DNA of 64,000 nucleotides from Nitrobacter sp051912485 (GCF_051912485.1 NZ_CP196822.1:310001-374000), one strand, 5' to 3'; positions 48,970 to 57,890 are shown, counted from the stretch's first letter. The notes: generated by a model from the sequence alone, not told the origin. A program made the numbers and translations.

Positions 48970-51900
48970 TGAAGCCAATTGATACGACACATAGACAGGA
49001 AAAGGGTGCTCCGACGCAAAGGCATGCTTCGTATGATTTCGTTGAGCTGAACCGGACATTCCACGAGCTCTCGAAATACGCGAGGGAGAGCGATGAATTC
49101 GATCTTTCCGAGGCGTTTCACGTAGGCACCGCGCTGACGTGGACGGACCTGCTCAAGAACTACCGAACCGTCATTTTATCCGAAGCGGGCTCGGGCAAAA
49201 CCGAAGAAATTCGTGCGACAGCCAGGAAACTGTGCTCTGAGGGCAAGGCGGCATTTTTTCTTCGACTCGAACACATCGCAAATGACTTCGATGTCGCTTT
49301 TGAAGTCGGTTCACTGGACGAATTCGACGCCTGGCTGGCCTCCAACGGCGAAGCTTGGCTGCTTCTCGATTCAGTCGATGAAGCGCGCCTGCGCGATCCA
49401 CGAGATTTCGATCTCGCCGTGCGGAAGCTGGGCAGCCGTGTGAAGTTGGCCACACAACGGGTCCATATCATCTTGACTGGTCGGGCACATGCCTGGCGTC
49501 CAAAAAGCGATCCCGAGCTTTGTGAGCGGTGGCTCCCGTTCGGGGCAGCGCAGATCAATGTTTACAAAAACGAACCCTCCGACACGGCTGTGCCAGAGGA
49601 CGACGAAGAAGCCATCGGAAACACGGAAACGCACCGCCAGGAGAATGAGCCCGTATTTAGGATCGTGGCGCTTGATGACCTGAAGAAGGGGCAGATCGAG
49701 GCGTTTTCTGCCGCCAAAGGTATCGCAGAGACAAAGCCTTTCATCGACGCTATCGAGCGCGCGGATGCTTGGTCCTTTACGTCGCGCCCGCAGGACTTGC
49801 AGGAGCTGGTCGATTTCTGGCTGGACCAAAACCGTATCGGAACGCGCCTGGAAATCATGCATAACAGTATCGAGCGACGGCTGACAGAGTTCTCAGAAAA
49901 TCGTGCTGAACTCAAGCCTTTGTCATCCAACCGCGCGCGAGAAGGTGTCCGGCTTTTGGCAGCCGCGACGACGTTAGGGCGCGACCAAACCATCCAGATT
50001 CAAGACGGGACGGACAATAAGAACGGGATCCGCACCGGTTCGGTTCTTGGCGATTGGGAAGCCCCGGATCAGTCGACTCTGTTGTCGCGCCCGATTTTCG
50101 ATCAAATGATATATGGCACTGTGCGTTTCCACCACAGGCCTGTTCGCGAATATCTGGCGGCAGAATGGCTTGCTGAACTGCTGAAGCGTCCTGCATCGCG
50201 ACGGAGCATTGAGGCGCTTTTGTTCCGGAATCAATACGGGCTGGACGTAATCGTTCCTACGACACGGCCCATACTGCCGTGGCTCGCAATTCTTGATGAA
50301 CCCATTCGCGAACGGTTGCGGAAAATAGCGCCAGAAGTGCTTTTTGAGGGCGGTGACCCCAGCGCACTTCCATTGCCGACGCGGCGCATCATTCTCGGCG
50401 AGGTATGTGAGCAAATCGCAAGCGATAGGGCAGGCATGGAGGCTACGAGCTATGCGGCGGTCCAGCGTTTCGCGAATGACGATCTGGTGGAGGATATTAG
50501 AGGGCTGCTGAAGCTTTATGAAAGCAATGACGAGCTTCGGGGATTCTTGGTCCGCATGATCTGGCTTGGCGAGTTGAAGGATTTGCTGCCAGAAGCCAAA
50601 CATGTCGCCCTGACACCCGGAGTTTCTAAATATACGCGCATTGCGGCCTTTCGTGGAGTCGGCGCGGTTGGCACCGCGGCGGATCATGAAGAGCTCCGGC
50701 AAGCATTCTTGAAAGAGGCCGAGCCTCTCGATCGGCATTGGCTCGGCGAGCTGCTATCAGATTTGCAGCCTACCGAAGCGTTGACAGATTGGCTTCTCGC
50801 GACTGTAGCAAAGGCCGCCGACAAGGAGAAATACACTGTCGATCACTTGGATGATTCTGTCACCAAGTTCGTTGAAGGCACTCCTCTGGAGTCTTTGCCG
50901 AAACTGATTACTGGACTGGAAGCGTTGCTCGCGCAGCCACCTTATATTGAAGGTGGATACTGCGAAGTTTCAAAGCGGTTTGCGTGGTTGCTCAAGGCGG
51001 CTGCCGCCGGCGTTGAGCGGTTGATAGGAATACGTCATCCGTTTGCCCGCGATCCGAAATCGCTGGAGGTTCTCTACAAGCTGAGGAGCTTGCGCGACTG
51101 GCACGAAGAGACGCGTGAAATCAAAACTTCATTCGCAACGCTCGTGCATGCATGGTCCGAGCTGAACAAGGAATCTTTCTGGTACGATGTTCGAGCCTCG
51201 CGCCGTCGTATGCATAAGAAACCTGGCGATAGACTGACATTCTATAGACAAGCGGCATTCTTCGGCTCTTTCTGGTCATTTGGGCCAGATGACTTCGAAT
51301 ACGCCTGCGACGCAGTTACGCAACAGCCAGAACAGGACGACAAGCTAGTCGCCCTATCGCTGGCGTTTGACCTGTATGTTCAAGCTGGACGTACAAGGCC
51401 GCACCGGCAAAGGCTCAAAACGATCGTTGCAGGCAACCAGGAACTCGAAGAGCGGCTGGGAATCTTCTTCAAACCGCCTAGGCAGGATTGGCGTAAGGAA
51501 GAGCGGAAGTGGAAACGGCTGTCTGCGGACCGAAAGAAGCGCGACGAGAAAAATAGGGAGAAATCGAAAGCGTATCTGCAAACGCATCTCGATGGGATCA
51601 GGAGCCCGACCTTCCCCGACCCCACGGCGATTTCCAAATCGCAATGGTATCTCCATGACCGCATCCGGGAGATTAAAGACGGTCATACGGACTGGACGGC
51701 TACGCAGTGGCGGGCGCTCATTCCTGAGTACGGAGAAGAGGTCGCGCGGGCCTATCGAGATGGTGTGGTGGGCTATTGGCGGAAGAACAAACCAATCGTC
51801 CTTTCGGAAGGAGCGACCAAAAATTCGACGCCGAATACTGCAATTTTTGGTCTCACGGGCGTAACCCTCGAAGCAGCAGAAACCCCCAATTGGGCTGCCA

Positions 51901-53345
51901 CGATTACCGCCCAAGAGGTCGAGCTCGCCTGCCGGTACGCAACATTCCAACTAAATGGCTGGCCCGTCTGGTTCCCCAAGCTCTTTGAGGCGCACCCGGA
52001 TATCTGTGCCGTCTTCCTGATGAAAGAGATCGCCTACGAGTTGTCCGTTGTTGACGGCGATCTGAACTACATTTTGAGCGACATCAGTTGGTCTGGATCA
52101 TGGGCGTGGAACTACCTGGATATTCCGATTCTAGAGTTGCTTGAGAAGTCGGATCCGCAGAACTCTGCGATCTTGGACAAGCTGCTCAAGATTATGCAGG
52201 GCTCGGAGCTGAGTGATGAAAAGTTAGCGGAACTCGCAGCCCGGAAGACCAAAACTGCTACGACCTTGCAGCATGCAGCTTGCTGGTTCGCAGCATGGAT
52301 CGGCGTAGAGCCTGCGATGGCGATCCCCGCGCTCGAAAGCCGGTTGAACGCAATCCCGTTGGAGGAACAAACGACGTTTGCAATGCAGGTCGTGACACGC
52401 CTTTGGGGCAGCCGCAGGTCTGAAACGAGTTCTGCGCGCCCTGGATATCGCGCCGCCCAGCATCTAAAGAGTCTTTATTTATTGATGCACCGATACATCC
52501 GCCGCGAAGACGATATTGAACGTGCTGGCAAAGGGGTGTACTCGCCGGGGCTGCGCGATGAGGCACAAGAGGCAAGAAACCGCTTGTTTGATGAGCTGAA
52601 TAAGCTTTCCGGAAAAGAGGCTTTTCTTGCACTGAAGGAAATCGCGGACACCCATCCAGACCCGCGTACGCGGGCATGGATTCGTGTTCTGATGCGTAGA
52701 AAGGCGGAAAACGATGCAGATATTGCACCGTGGACACCCGCCCAGGTCCGTGAATTTCACGAAAAGCTGGACAACACCCCGAAGACGCCACGCGAGCTTG
52801 CTGACCTCGCGGTTCTTCGATTTCTCGACCTGAAAGACGAATTGGAGAATGGAGATGATAGCGTTGCCAGCATTTTGATGAAGGTCGATGAAGAGACAAA
52901 GATGCGCAACTACCTCGGGCACGAGCTTCGAAACAAGGCATTCGGACGCTACAGCATCCCGCAAGAGGAAGAGCTGGCAGATGCAAAGCGGCCTGACCTC
53001 CGTTTTCACGGTACGGGGTTCGACGGACCGATTCCGACAGAATTGAAACTCGCGGACGGATGGACCGGACCACAATTGTTTGAGCGCCTTGAGAACCAAC
53101 TGGCAGGCGATTATCTGCGCGACAATCGATCGAACCGAGGAATTTTCGCACTCGTCTATCGCGGCCAGAAGCAAGGCTGGGACGTTCCGAACGCGCCGAA
53201 CCGCGTGGACTTCGATGGGCTTGTCGAGGCGCTCCAAAAATACTGGCAGGAAATTTCCGGGCGGTTCCACAACATCGAGGACATCACCGTCATTGGCATT
53301 GATCTTACGAAGCGTCAGGGGGCTAGGCGCGGCCAAACCATTTAA
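48969..53345 (+). CDS. Large NACHT/STAND-like NTPase with C-terminal PD-(D/E)xK nuclease motif
   Basis: 1,458 residues. Near the N-terminus is a P-loop VILSEAGSGKTEEI (about residues 68-81) and Walker B LLLDSVDEARL (131-141), then IILTGRAHAWR, the pattern of NACHT/STAND ATPases. A Glu/Lys-rich and helical-repeat-like middle (350-1,300) could be the sensor. Near residues 1,342-1,360 RPDLRF ... IPTELKLADG provides Asp and Glu-x-Lys as in PD-(D/E)xK restriction-like nucleases, followed by a Gln/Asn-bearing helix LENQLAGDYLRDNRSN. Base composition is visibly less GC-rich than in the core genes, so it was probably acquired. An Avs-like defence role (phage protein sensing, then DNA cleavage) is my inference. 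Confidence 0.8.
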   Translation: MKPIDTTHRQEKGAPTQRHASYDFVELNRTFHELSKYARESDEFDLSEAFHVGTALTWTDLLKNYRTVILSEAGSGKTEEIRATARKLCSEGKAAFFLRLEHIANDFDVAFEVGSLDEFDAWLASNGEAWLLLDSVDEARLRDPRDFDLAVRKLGSRVKLATQRVHIILTGRAHAWRPKSDPELCERWLPFGAAQINVYKNEPSDTAVPEDDEEAIGNTETHRQENEPVFRIVALDDLKKGQIEAFSAAKGIAETKPFIDAIERADAWSFTSRPQDLQELVDFWLDQNRIGTRLEIMHNSIERRLTEFSENRAELKPLSSNRAREGVRLLAAATTLGRDQTIQIQDGTDNKNGIRTGSVLGDWEAPDQSTLLSRPIFDQMIYGTVRFHHRPVREYLAAEWLAELLKRPASRRSIEALLFRNQYGLDVIVPTTRPILPWLAILDEPIRERLRKIAPEVLFEGGDPSALPLPTRRIILGEVCEQIASDRAGMEATSYAAVQRFANDDLVEDIRGLLKLYESNDELRGFLVRMIWLGELKDLLPEAKHVALTPGVSKYTRIAAFRGVGAVGTAADHEELRQAFLKEAEPLDRHWLGELLSDLQPTEALTDWLLATVAKAADKEKYTVDHLDDSVTKFVEGTPLESLPKLITGLEALLAQPPYIEGGYCEVSKRFAWLLKAAAAGVERLIGIRHPFARDPKSLEVLYKLRSLRDWHEETREIKTSFATLVHAWSELNKESFWYDVRASRRRMHKKPGDRLTFYRQAAFFGSFWSFGPDDFEYACDAVTQQPEQDDKLVALSLAFDLYVQAGRTRPHRQRLKTIVAGNQELEERLGIFFKPPRQDWRKEERKWKRLSADRKKRDEKNREKSKAYLQTHLDGIRSPTFPDPTAISKSQWYLHDRIREIKDGHTDWTATQWRALIPEYGEEVARAYRDGVVGYWRKNKPIVLSEGATKNSTPNTAIFGLTGVTLEAAETPNWAATITAQEVELACRYATFQLNGWPVWFPKLFEAHPDICAVFLMKEIAYELSVVDGDLNYILSDISWSGSWAWNYLDIPILELLEKSDPQNSAILDKLLKIMQGSELSDEKLAELAARKTKTATTLQHAACWFAAWIGVEPAMAIPALESRLNAIPLEEQTTFAMQVVTRLWGSRRSETSSARPGYRAAQHLKSLYLLMHRYIRREDDIERAGKGVYSPGLRDEAQEARNRLFDELNKLSGKEAFLALKEIADTHPDPRTRAWIRVLMRRKAENDADIAPWTPAQVREFHEKLDNTPKTPRELADLAVLRFLDLKDELENGDDSVASILMKVDEETKMRNYLGHELRNKAFGRYSIPQEEELADAKRPDLRFHGTGFDGPIPTELKLADGWTGPQLFERLENQLAGDYLRDNRSNRGIFALVYRGQKQGWDVPNAPNRVDFDGLVEALQKYWQEISGRFHNIEDITVIGIDLTKRQGARRGQTI

Positions 53346-53477
53346 GATGATAGCCGGCGGAGAGGACCAATGTCCGAGCTTGGCGTGTAGGTGCCAAAAG
53401 GGGGATACGACCTTTTACCAATGGATACAGGAGAGCGAAGGTCTTCCAAGATCCCCGAATCCTTTCGAAGAGCACGC

Positions 53478-53666
53478 TGTAAACCGGCGCTGAACAAAGC
53501 CCCTTGAAGCTGCAGCGGTAACTTCTTGTGACAAGTAACCGAATCTACGTCGGAGTGGGGTCACGATCGGCGCCGATCGTGACCCCACTCCGATCGGCTT
53601 TTTTCGATTGTCTTTATGGCGTTACTGCCGGCACCTGCAGCGATCTGACCCCTGCGCCGATTCACA
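53478..53666 (+). repeat. MITE-like element, copy 1 (189 bp)
   Basis: Begins TGTAAACCGGCGCTGAACAA and ends GCGCCGATTCACA; the termini are imperfect inverted repeats (TGTrAAyCGGC). The centre is a perfect 42-bp palindrome at 53551-53592 around GATCGGC|GCCGATC, followed by TTTTTT, so it also looks like a terminator. Near-identical copies lie at 55969-56156 and, inverted, at 62813-63002. It ends six bases before the ribosome site of the universal stress protein gene and closes the defence-like region. Confidence 0.85.
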
Positions 53667-53684
53667 CAGATGGGAGCGAATTGT

Positions 53685-54482
53685 ATGATCAAAGACATTA
53701 TTCTTCATCTGGAACGTGACTCCTCTCGGGATACCGTTCGCGATTTCGCTGCTTCGATAGCCGAAACTTTCGCTGCGCATCTGACGGGAGTTATATTTAA
53801 CTTTGCGACGAACATTCCCGCAGAAGCTATCGACGATCTATTTGCCGAGAGCGAAGCAGAGGCGCGCGGTGCAATTGACCGTTTTGAGTTGGCCATGAAG
53901 CGCGGCGGTCTTTCGGCTGAATCGCGGCTTATCTTTGGAACGCCTAAGACGTTTTCGGAGATGGCGCGGTGTTTCGATCTAAGCATCATAATGCAATCTG
54001 ACGATAATGATGGCATCAATAACAGCATTCTGATCGAAGCGGCGCTGCTTGATTCTGGCCGGCCGCTCATTGTCGTTCCTAGCATCCAGCAGGGCGGGTT
54101 AAAGCTCGACCGGATCGTTTGCTGTTGGGATGGAAGTCACACCGCAGCGCGTGCCATCAATGATGCGTTGCCGCTGCTGAAGAAAGCCAATGCTGTCGAA
54201 CTGTTTATTGTGAAAAATGAAAAGGCCGCGAATGAGCAGGTACTTCGCGGAACCGAAATCAGCCGGCATCTCGCTCGACATGATGTCAAGGTCGAGGTGG
54301 AAACGGTGCCTGCTGCTGATATCGATGTGGCGAATGCCATTCTGTCGCACATTGCTGACGGTCCGACGAGCCTGCTTGTGATGGGCGGCTATGGACATTC
54401 TCGCCTCCGTGAATTCTTGTTTGGTGGAGCGACGCGCGGAATGCTGTCGGCGATGACGGTTCCTGTTTTCATGTCGCACTAA
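53685..54482 (+). CDS. Universal stress protein with two UspA domains
   Basis: 265 residues from the ATG at 53685 (GGGAG eight bases ahead), starting MIKDIILHLERDSS. Two tandem UspA domains: the first ends in SGRPLIVVPSI, the second holds DRIVCCWDGSHTAARAINDA and the ATP-binding pattern GGYGHSRLREFLFGGATRGM. Tandem Usps bind ATP and support survival under hypoxia, stress or growth arrest. It follows a MITE-like element directly, so its expression may depend on that insertion. Downstream is an IS remnant. Confidence 0.93.
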   Translation: MIKDIILHLERDSSRDTVRDFAASIAETFAAHLTGVIFNFATNIPAEAIDDLFAESEAEARGAIDRFELAMKRGGLSAESRLIFGTPKTFSEMARCFDLSIIMQSDDNDGINNSILIEAALLDSGRPLIVVPSIQQGGLKLDRIVCCWDGSHTAARAINDALPLLKKANAVELFIVKNEKAANEQVLRGTEISRHLARHDVKVEVETVPAADIDVANAILSHIADGPTSLLVMGGYGHSRLREFLFGGATRGMLSAMTVPVFMSH

Positions 54483-54533
54483 CAGGCTGTTGAAGAAGGC
54501 CTGATCGCAGTTCGCAAAGAGCAGGGCATTGGT

Positions 54534-54662
54534 TACAATAGCGTCAGAACGCATCGATCCCTGAACAAGGATGCGCCGGTTTCTCGCCCGGTTCAGCGAA
54601 CCGGTGTGATCAGTTCACGCGCCATCCTGGGCGGACTTCATCACCGCTACGCCCGTGTTTAA
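54534..54662 (+). pseudogene. 3' remnant of an IS transposase
   Basis: About 42 codons (YNSVRTHRSLNKDAPVSRPV ... AILGGLHHRYARV then stop) closely match the C-terminus of the complete transposase that follows (THLSLNKDAPMSRVAETAGR ... ILGGLHHQYARV). The rest of the gene is absent. It is the scar of an older, related insertion next to which the intact IS now sits. Confidence 0.85.
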
Positions 54663-54668
54663 GTTTTC

Positions 54669-55769
54669 GGTTGTCCCTGTCGCAAACTCAATCCGGCTGG
54701 CGGTTGATCGAGAATTGGGCGATGCTGCTGCCCGATGTTGGATTTGTGCAGACTGATCTTTGGAATGGTGATGGATCTGCTGCGGTCGCGAGTAGCGCTT
54801 GAGGCAGAAGTTCTAGTCTTGAGGCAACAAATCAATGTGCTGCGGCGAACCCGTTCCAGGAGGCCTCCCTTCATCTCGATCGACCGTCTGATATTGGGAG
54901 GTATCTGCGGACTGTTTCCAAAAATGTATGATGTACTGGCGATCGTCCGACCGGACACCGTGATCCGTTGGCATCGTGCTGGTTTCAGATCGTATTGGCG
55001 CTGGAAATCGAAGCGTCGCTACGGTCGACCGGCCGTACCGTTAGAAATTCGCCGGCTGATCCGCGAGATGAGCACCGCCAATCCGCTGTGGGGAGCGCCG
55101 CGGATCCATGGCGAGCTTCTCAAGCTTGGCATCGAGATTGGCCAGACCAGCGTGGCCAAGTATATGGCGCGGAGGAGGGCTCCTCCGTCGCAGGGTTGGA
55201 ACACCTTCCTTCGTAACCATGCTGACGGTATCGCCGCGATGGACCTTTTCGTCGTGCCGACAATCTCATTCCGGCTGCTCTATGGATTGCTGATCATGGG
55301 CCATGGCCGGCGGAAAATCCTGTGGTTTGGGGTCACCGCGCAACCGACGGCCGAATGGATCGCCAATCAACTGACGGAGGCGTGTGGCTGGGAGCAAATC
55401 CCTCGTTACCTGATCCGGGATCGCGATGGCGCATACGGCGAAATATTCATACGCCGGGTTCGATCCATCGGCATTCGAGATCGTCCGACGTCTCCTCGCT
55501 CACCGTGGCAAAATGCGTATGCAGAACGGCTGATCGGATCGATCCGCAGGGAATGCGTTGATCATATCGTGGTATTCGGCGAACGCCATCTGCGCCACGT
55601 GCTGCTCTCGTACATGAGCTACTACAATGGCACGCGCACCCATTTATCATTAAACAAGGACGCACCGATGTCACGCGTCGCCGAGACAGCCGGACGCATT
55701 AGCTGTCGTCCGATTCTGGGCGGACTGCACCATCAATATGCCAGGGTTTGATTTGCGGTAGGCACAACC
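54669..55769 (+). mobile_element. Complete insertion sequence, about 1.1 kb
   Basis: Imperfect terminal inverted repeats: GGTTGTCCCTGTCGCAAACT at the left and, on the opposite strand, GGTTGTGCCTACCGCAAATC at the right. Between them is a single intact transposase gene. A third, degenerate copy of the right end is seen at 60255-60309. Target duplications are not obvious. Confidence 0.75.
54735..55751 (+). CDS. IS transposase with integrase core (DDE)
   Basis: 338 residues. N-terminal helix (SRVALEAEVLVLRQQINVLR, resembling the leucine-zipper of IS3-like OrfA), a helix-turn-helix region with NPLWGAPRIHGELLKLGIEI, and a retroviral-type integrase core: first Asp in IAAMDLFVVP, second in LIRDRDGAYGE, and the Glu in NAYAERLIGSIRRECVDH. 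The C-terminus YYNGTRTHLSLNKDAP is typical of rve transposases. The reading frame is intact, so the element may still be active. Family (IS3/IS481-like) not resolved further. Confidence 0.9.
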   Translation: MLDLCRLIFGMVMDLLRSRVALEAEVLVLRQQINVLRRTRSRRPPFISIDRLILGGICGLFPKMYDVLAIVRPDTVIRWHRAGFRSYWRWKSKRRYGRPAVPLEIRRLIREMSTANPLWGAPRIHGELLKLGIEIGQTSVAKYMARRRAPPSQGWNTFLRNHADGIAAMDLFVVPTISFRLLYGLLIMGHGRRKILWFGVTAQPTAEWIANQLTEACGWEQIPRYLIRDRDGAYGEIFIRRVRSIGIRDRPTSPRSPWQNAYAERLIGSIRRECVDHIVVFGERHLRHVLLSYMSYYNGTRTHLSLNKDAPMSRVAETAGRISCRPILGGLHHQYARV

Positions 55770-55821
55770 GCCTGCATCGCCCTTGCAGCGGCGGCGCAAA
55801 GCGCGGCGACGTTACAAGGGA

Positions 55822-55938
55822 GAGCCCGGTGTCGGCACGATCGAGGTGGAGATCAGCGGCGTCACCGTTCGCATTGGGCACGACGCTCCAGCCACCACGA
55901 TTGCCGCGGTTCTGCAGGCCTTGAGAACCGGCGCGTGA
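55822..55938 (+). pseudogene. C-terminal remnant of an IS66-type accessory protein
   Basis: About 38 codons (GVGTIEVEISGVTVRIGHDA then PATTIAAVLQALRTGA and stop) resemble the C-terminus of IS66 TnpA-type accessory ORFs. There is no start and no partner tnpB or tnpC. It lies between the complete IS and the second MITE-like element. Confidence 0.6.
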
Positions 55939-55968
55939 TCGGCCTGAAAACGACGCTTACCATCCATC

Positions 55969-56156
55969 TGTAAACCGGCGCTGAACAAAGCCCCTTGAAG
56001 CTACAGCGGTAACTTCTTGTGACAAGTAACGGAATCTACGTCGGAGTGGGGTCACGGTTGGCGCCGATCGTGACCCATTCCGATCGGCGTTTTTCGATTG
56101 TCTTTATGGCGTTACTGCCGGCACCTGCAGTGATCTGACCCCTGTGCCGATTCACA
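55969..56156 (+). repeat. MITE-like element, copy 2 (188 bp)
   Basis: Same termini and layout as copy 1. The central palindrome is less perfect here (GTCACGGTTGGCGCCGATCGTGACC), so this copy has drifted. Same orientation as copy 1, opposite to copy 3. Confidence 0.85.
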
Positions 56157-56185
56157 GAGAGACTGGCGCGTGCGTCCTGCTGCGT

Positions 56186-56503
56186 CTACGGCGCGTGGGA
56201 TGCACCCTTGTAATCATGCAGAAAGCGCGCGATCCGAGAGCTTAGCTCTGCGGGATCATAGGCATTGTCCGCAGTAGCACGCTGAAAGATGGCCCGCTGG
56301 ATGTCGGTCGGAAGATCATGCCACACGCCCACCAAAGCGGCGCCGAGACATTCCAAAATGCGGCGCTCCGTCTCTGGCAAGTCGCTCACATCGTAGCGGA
56401 AGGGCGACGGCACGGCCGGTGCTCCTCCTTCGTCGTCCCAACGGCCGAGATCTGTGGTCATCTGGTTTGCGGCTTTCGTGCGTTGCGACTGCTTCTTCGC
56501 CAT
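56186..56503 (-). CDS. Hypothetical protein (105 aa)
   Basis: From MAKKQSQRTKAANQMTTDLG at the ATG at 56503. A basic N-terminus is followed by a helical region (SDLPETERRILECLGAALVG, PTDIQRAIFQRATADNAYDP + AELSSRIARFLHDYK). It resembles hypothetical proteins found on mobile regions of Bradyrhizobiaceae; no function known. Monocistronic, with its stop 30 bases from a MITE-like element. Confidence 0.65.
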   Translation of the reverse strand: MAKKQSQRTKAANQMTTDLGRWDDEGGAPAVPSPFRYDVSDLPETERRILECLGAALVGVWHDLPTDIQRAIFQRATADNAYDPAELSSRIARFLHDYKGASHAP

Positions 56504-56644
56504 TGCCGTATACCACACAAACAGCGTGCTACGATCGCAACGTTCTACCAGCTCGACAGGTCTCAGTGTCTATTCAGGCAGCGCAAAACAAACGTCCCTA
56601 ACCGGCGTGCGAAACGGCGCGCGTGAGCGTAGAGGCCATTCAGT

Positions 56645-56776
56645 TTACTTCTTACGGGGCCTGGCAGCGTCAGACTGCATAAGGCCCTTCATGCTTGGAG
56701 CCGCGGCGATCACTTTGGGATTTTCTTTCTTCGGTTTCTTTGCTTCGCGGTTCCCACGTTGCTCACCTTTAGCCAT
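56645..56776 (-). CDS. Very small Lys-rich protein (43 aa)
   Basis: The sequence MAKGEQRGNREAKKPKKENP followed by KVIAAAPSMKGLMQS and a basic end matches a family of tiny, highly basic conserved proteins in rhizobia that typically start MAKGxxRGNKEAKKPKK. Function unknown, possibly nucleic-acid binding. The start ATG is at 56776. Confidence 0.75.
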   Translation of the reverse strand: MAKGEQRGNREAKKPKKENPKVIAAAPSMKGLMQSDAARPRKK

Positions 56777-56866
56777 GGTTCATTCCCCCGACCACGGACG
56801 GGCTGTCGGTAACACTAGCACGGCGGCGAGACGCTCGGTGCGGCATTCTGTATCGGTAAACTGAAT

Positions 56867-57037
56867 ATGAGCATCCCTCTACGCACCAATTACCCGACCC
56901 GAGAGATCGGGCGGCAGGTCGACCACGAGGCGTTGAAGCGCCACGACTACCACGATCAGGGGATTGTGGTGGCTCGGATCGACGATCAGCGACTCAGTGA
57001 GTGGGAACGCCAGTTCCTCAAGAACGTGGGGGAATAA
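56867..57037 (+). CDS. Small hypothetical protein (56 aa)
   Basis: MSIPLRTNYPTREIGRQVDH to the stop at 57037, a charged soluble protein. Codon use is regular for the genome, which suggests a real gene. No recognised family. Another short frame starts 15 bases downstream. Confidence 0.5.
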   Translation: MSIPLRTNYPTREIGRQVDHEALKRHDYHDQGIVVARIDDQRLSEWERQFLKNVGE

Positions 57038-57052
57038 GCTGTACGGGCAGCG

Positions 57053-57163
57053 ATGATGGAAAGTCCTCGACCATTGCGGCCGGAGCTTACCGGTGTTCTG
57101 CAACGTGCTGGGGTGTCTACCGAGCGCGCGGTGCGGATTGTCAGTCCGACCTCTGAGATTTAA
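57053..57163 (+). CDS. Possible small protein (36 aa)
   Basis: MMESPRPLRPELTGVLQRAG and 16 more residues, starting 15 bases after the preceding small gene. The ribosome site is weak and there is no family match; its stop touches that of a convergent tiny frame. Listed as tentative. Confidence 0.25.
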   Translation: MMESPRPLRPELTGVLQRAGVSTERAVRIVSPTSEI

Positions 57164-57240
57164 CCGAGGTAGTGTTCAAGCGCCAGCATGGCATAGCCAG
57201 TGGCTAAGAACACATGAGCTGCTGCATGATAATCTATCAT
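57160..57240 (-). CDS. Tiny hydrophobic peptide (26 aa) with a strong ribosome site
   Basis: AAGGAG lies seven bases before the ATG at 57240. The frame MIDYHAAAHVFLATGYAMLA then LEHYLG ends in TAA. It is half hydrophobic, enough for a marginal membrane helix. Function unknown; it lies ahead of the tRNA-Met-like gene on the other strand. Confidence 0.45.
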   Translation of the reverse strand: MIDYHAAAHVFLATGYAMLALEHYLG

Positions 57241-57315
57241 GGTTGAGCTCCTTTCTTATTTCGCGCTGGCTAGCCAGGTCGCGAGCCGATCTTTGCCGGC
57301 CGGTAGCAAGTCTAA

Positions 57316-57391
57316 CGTAGGGTGGAGCAGTCCGGTAGCTCGCTTGGCTCATAACCAAGAGGTCACGGGTTCGAATCCCGCCCATGCAACC
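57316..57391 (+). tRNA. tRNA-Met (CAT), initiator-like, no encoded CCA end
   Basis: The anticodon stem CTTGG/CCAAG with loop CTCATAA gives CAT (57350-57352). D-arm GAGC AGTCCGGTA GCTC and T-arm GGGTTCGAATCCC are well formed. C1 opposite A72 is a feature of initiator tRNA, but the anticodon stem lacks the three G-C pairs of real initiators. One acceptor mismatch (G5-A68) is seen. ACCG follows in place of ACCA, so the 3' end needs enzymatic repair. It is probably an island-borne extra copy. Confidence 0.75.
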
Positions 57392-57392
57392 G

Positions 57393-57890
57393 TCAGTCCT
57401 TGGGACCGGGCCAATAAACATCGACGATATTTAACTTAGCGCGCCTGAAATAATCGTCCATTTGTTCTGATCCGATAAGTTCGTCGATGAGCCGCCAAAT
57501 GTAGTATTGGCGCTTAGGGATGTCCTTCGACCCCTGAGCCGGACATGGCAGACCGGCCCTTCCGCCGTCAACGAGAACTCGCAGCCCGCGATAAACCGGA
57601 ACGCCGTTGTACCTAAAATCGACCCAAGATGAAGAAGCGTGCTTATCAGAAAATGATTGCGCCCAGTCTTCCACAAAGTCGGCGCGATGGGTGAGGCCAA
57701 GGGCGATGGATATCCGGAGGTCGGAACGATAGCTGAGCAGTGAGTGATGTTCATGCACTTCTACCCATGGCACTTGGTGCAGTCCTCCAGAGACTTGCTG
57801 GATGTCCTGAGCGAAGGTAGGGCGGTCGAACACCGTCCAGTCTGAAGCATCACTCTCCTCAATCGTTTTCAATAGCTCTTCTAGCTTCAC
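57393..57890 (-). CDS. Hypothetical protein (165 aa)
   Basis: From a GTG at 57890 with AAAGGAG six bases ahead; the longer frame begins at a TTG. Sequence KLEELLKTIEESDASDWTVF then DRPTFAQDIQQVSGGLHQVP, WVEVHEHHSLLSYRSDLRIS, and SWVDFRYNGVPVYRGLRVLV DGGR. A soluble alpha/beta protein; no family recognised. Its stop is two bases from the end of the tRNA-Met-like gene. Confidence 0.6.
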   Translation of the reverse strand: MKLEELLKTIEESDASDWTVFDRPTFAQDIQQVSGGLHQVPWVEVHEHHSLLSYRSDLRISIALGLTHRADFVEDWAQSFSDKHASSSWVDFRYNGVPVYRGLRVLVDGGRAGLPCPAQGSKDIPKRQYYIWRLIDELIGSEQMDDYFRRAKLNIVDVYWPGPKD

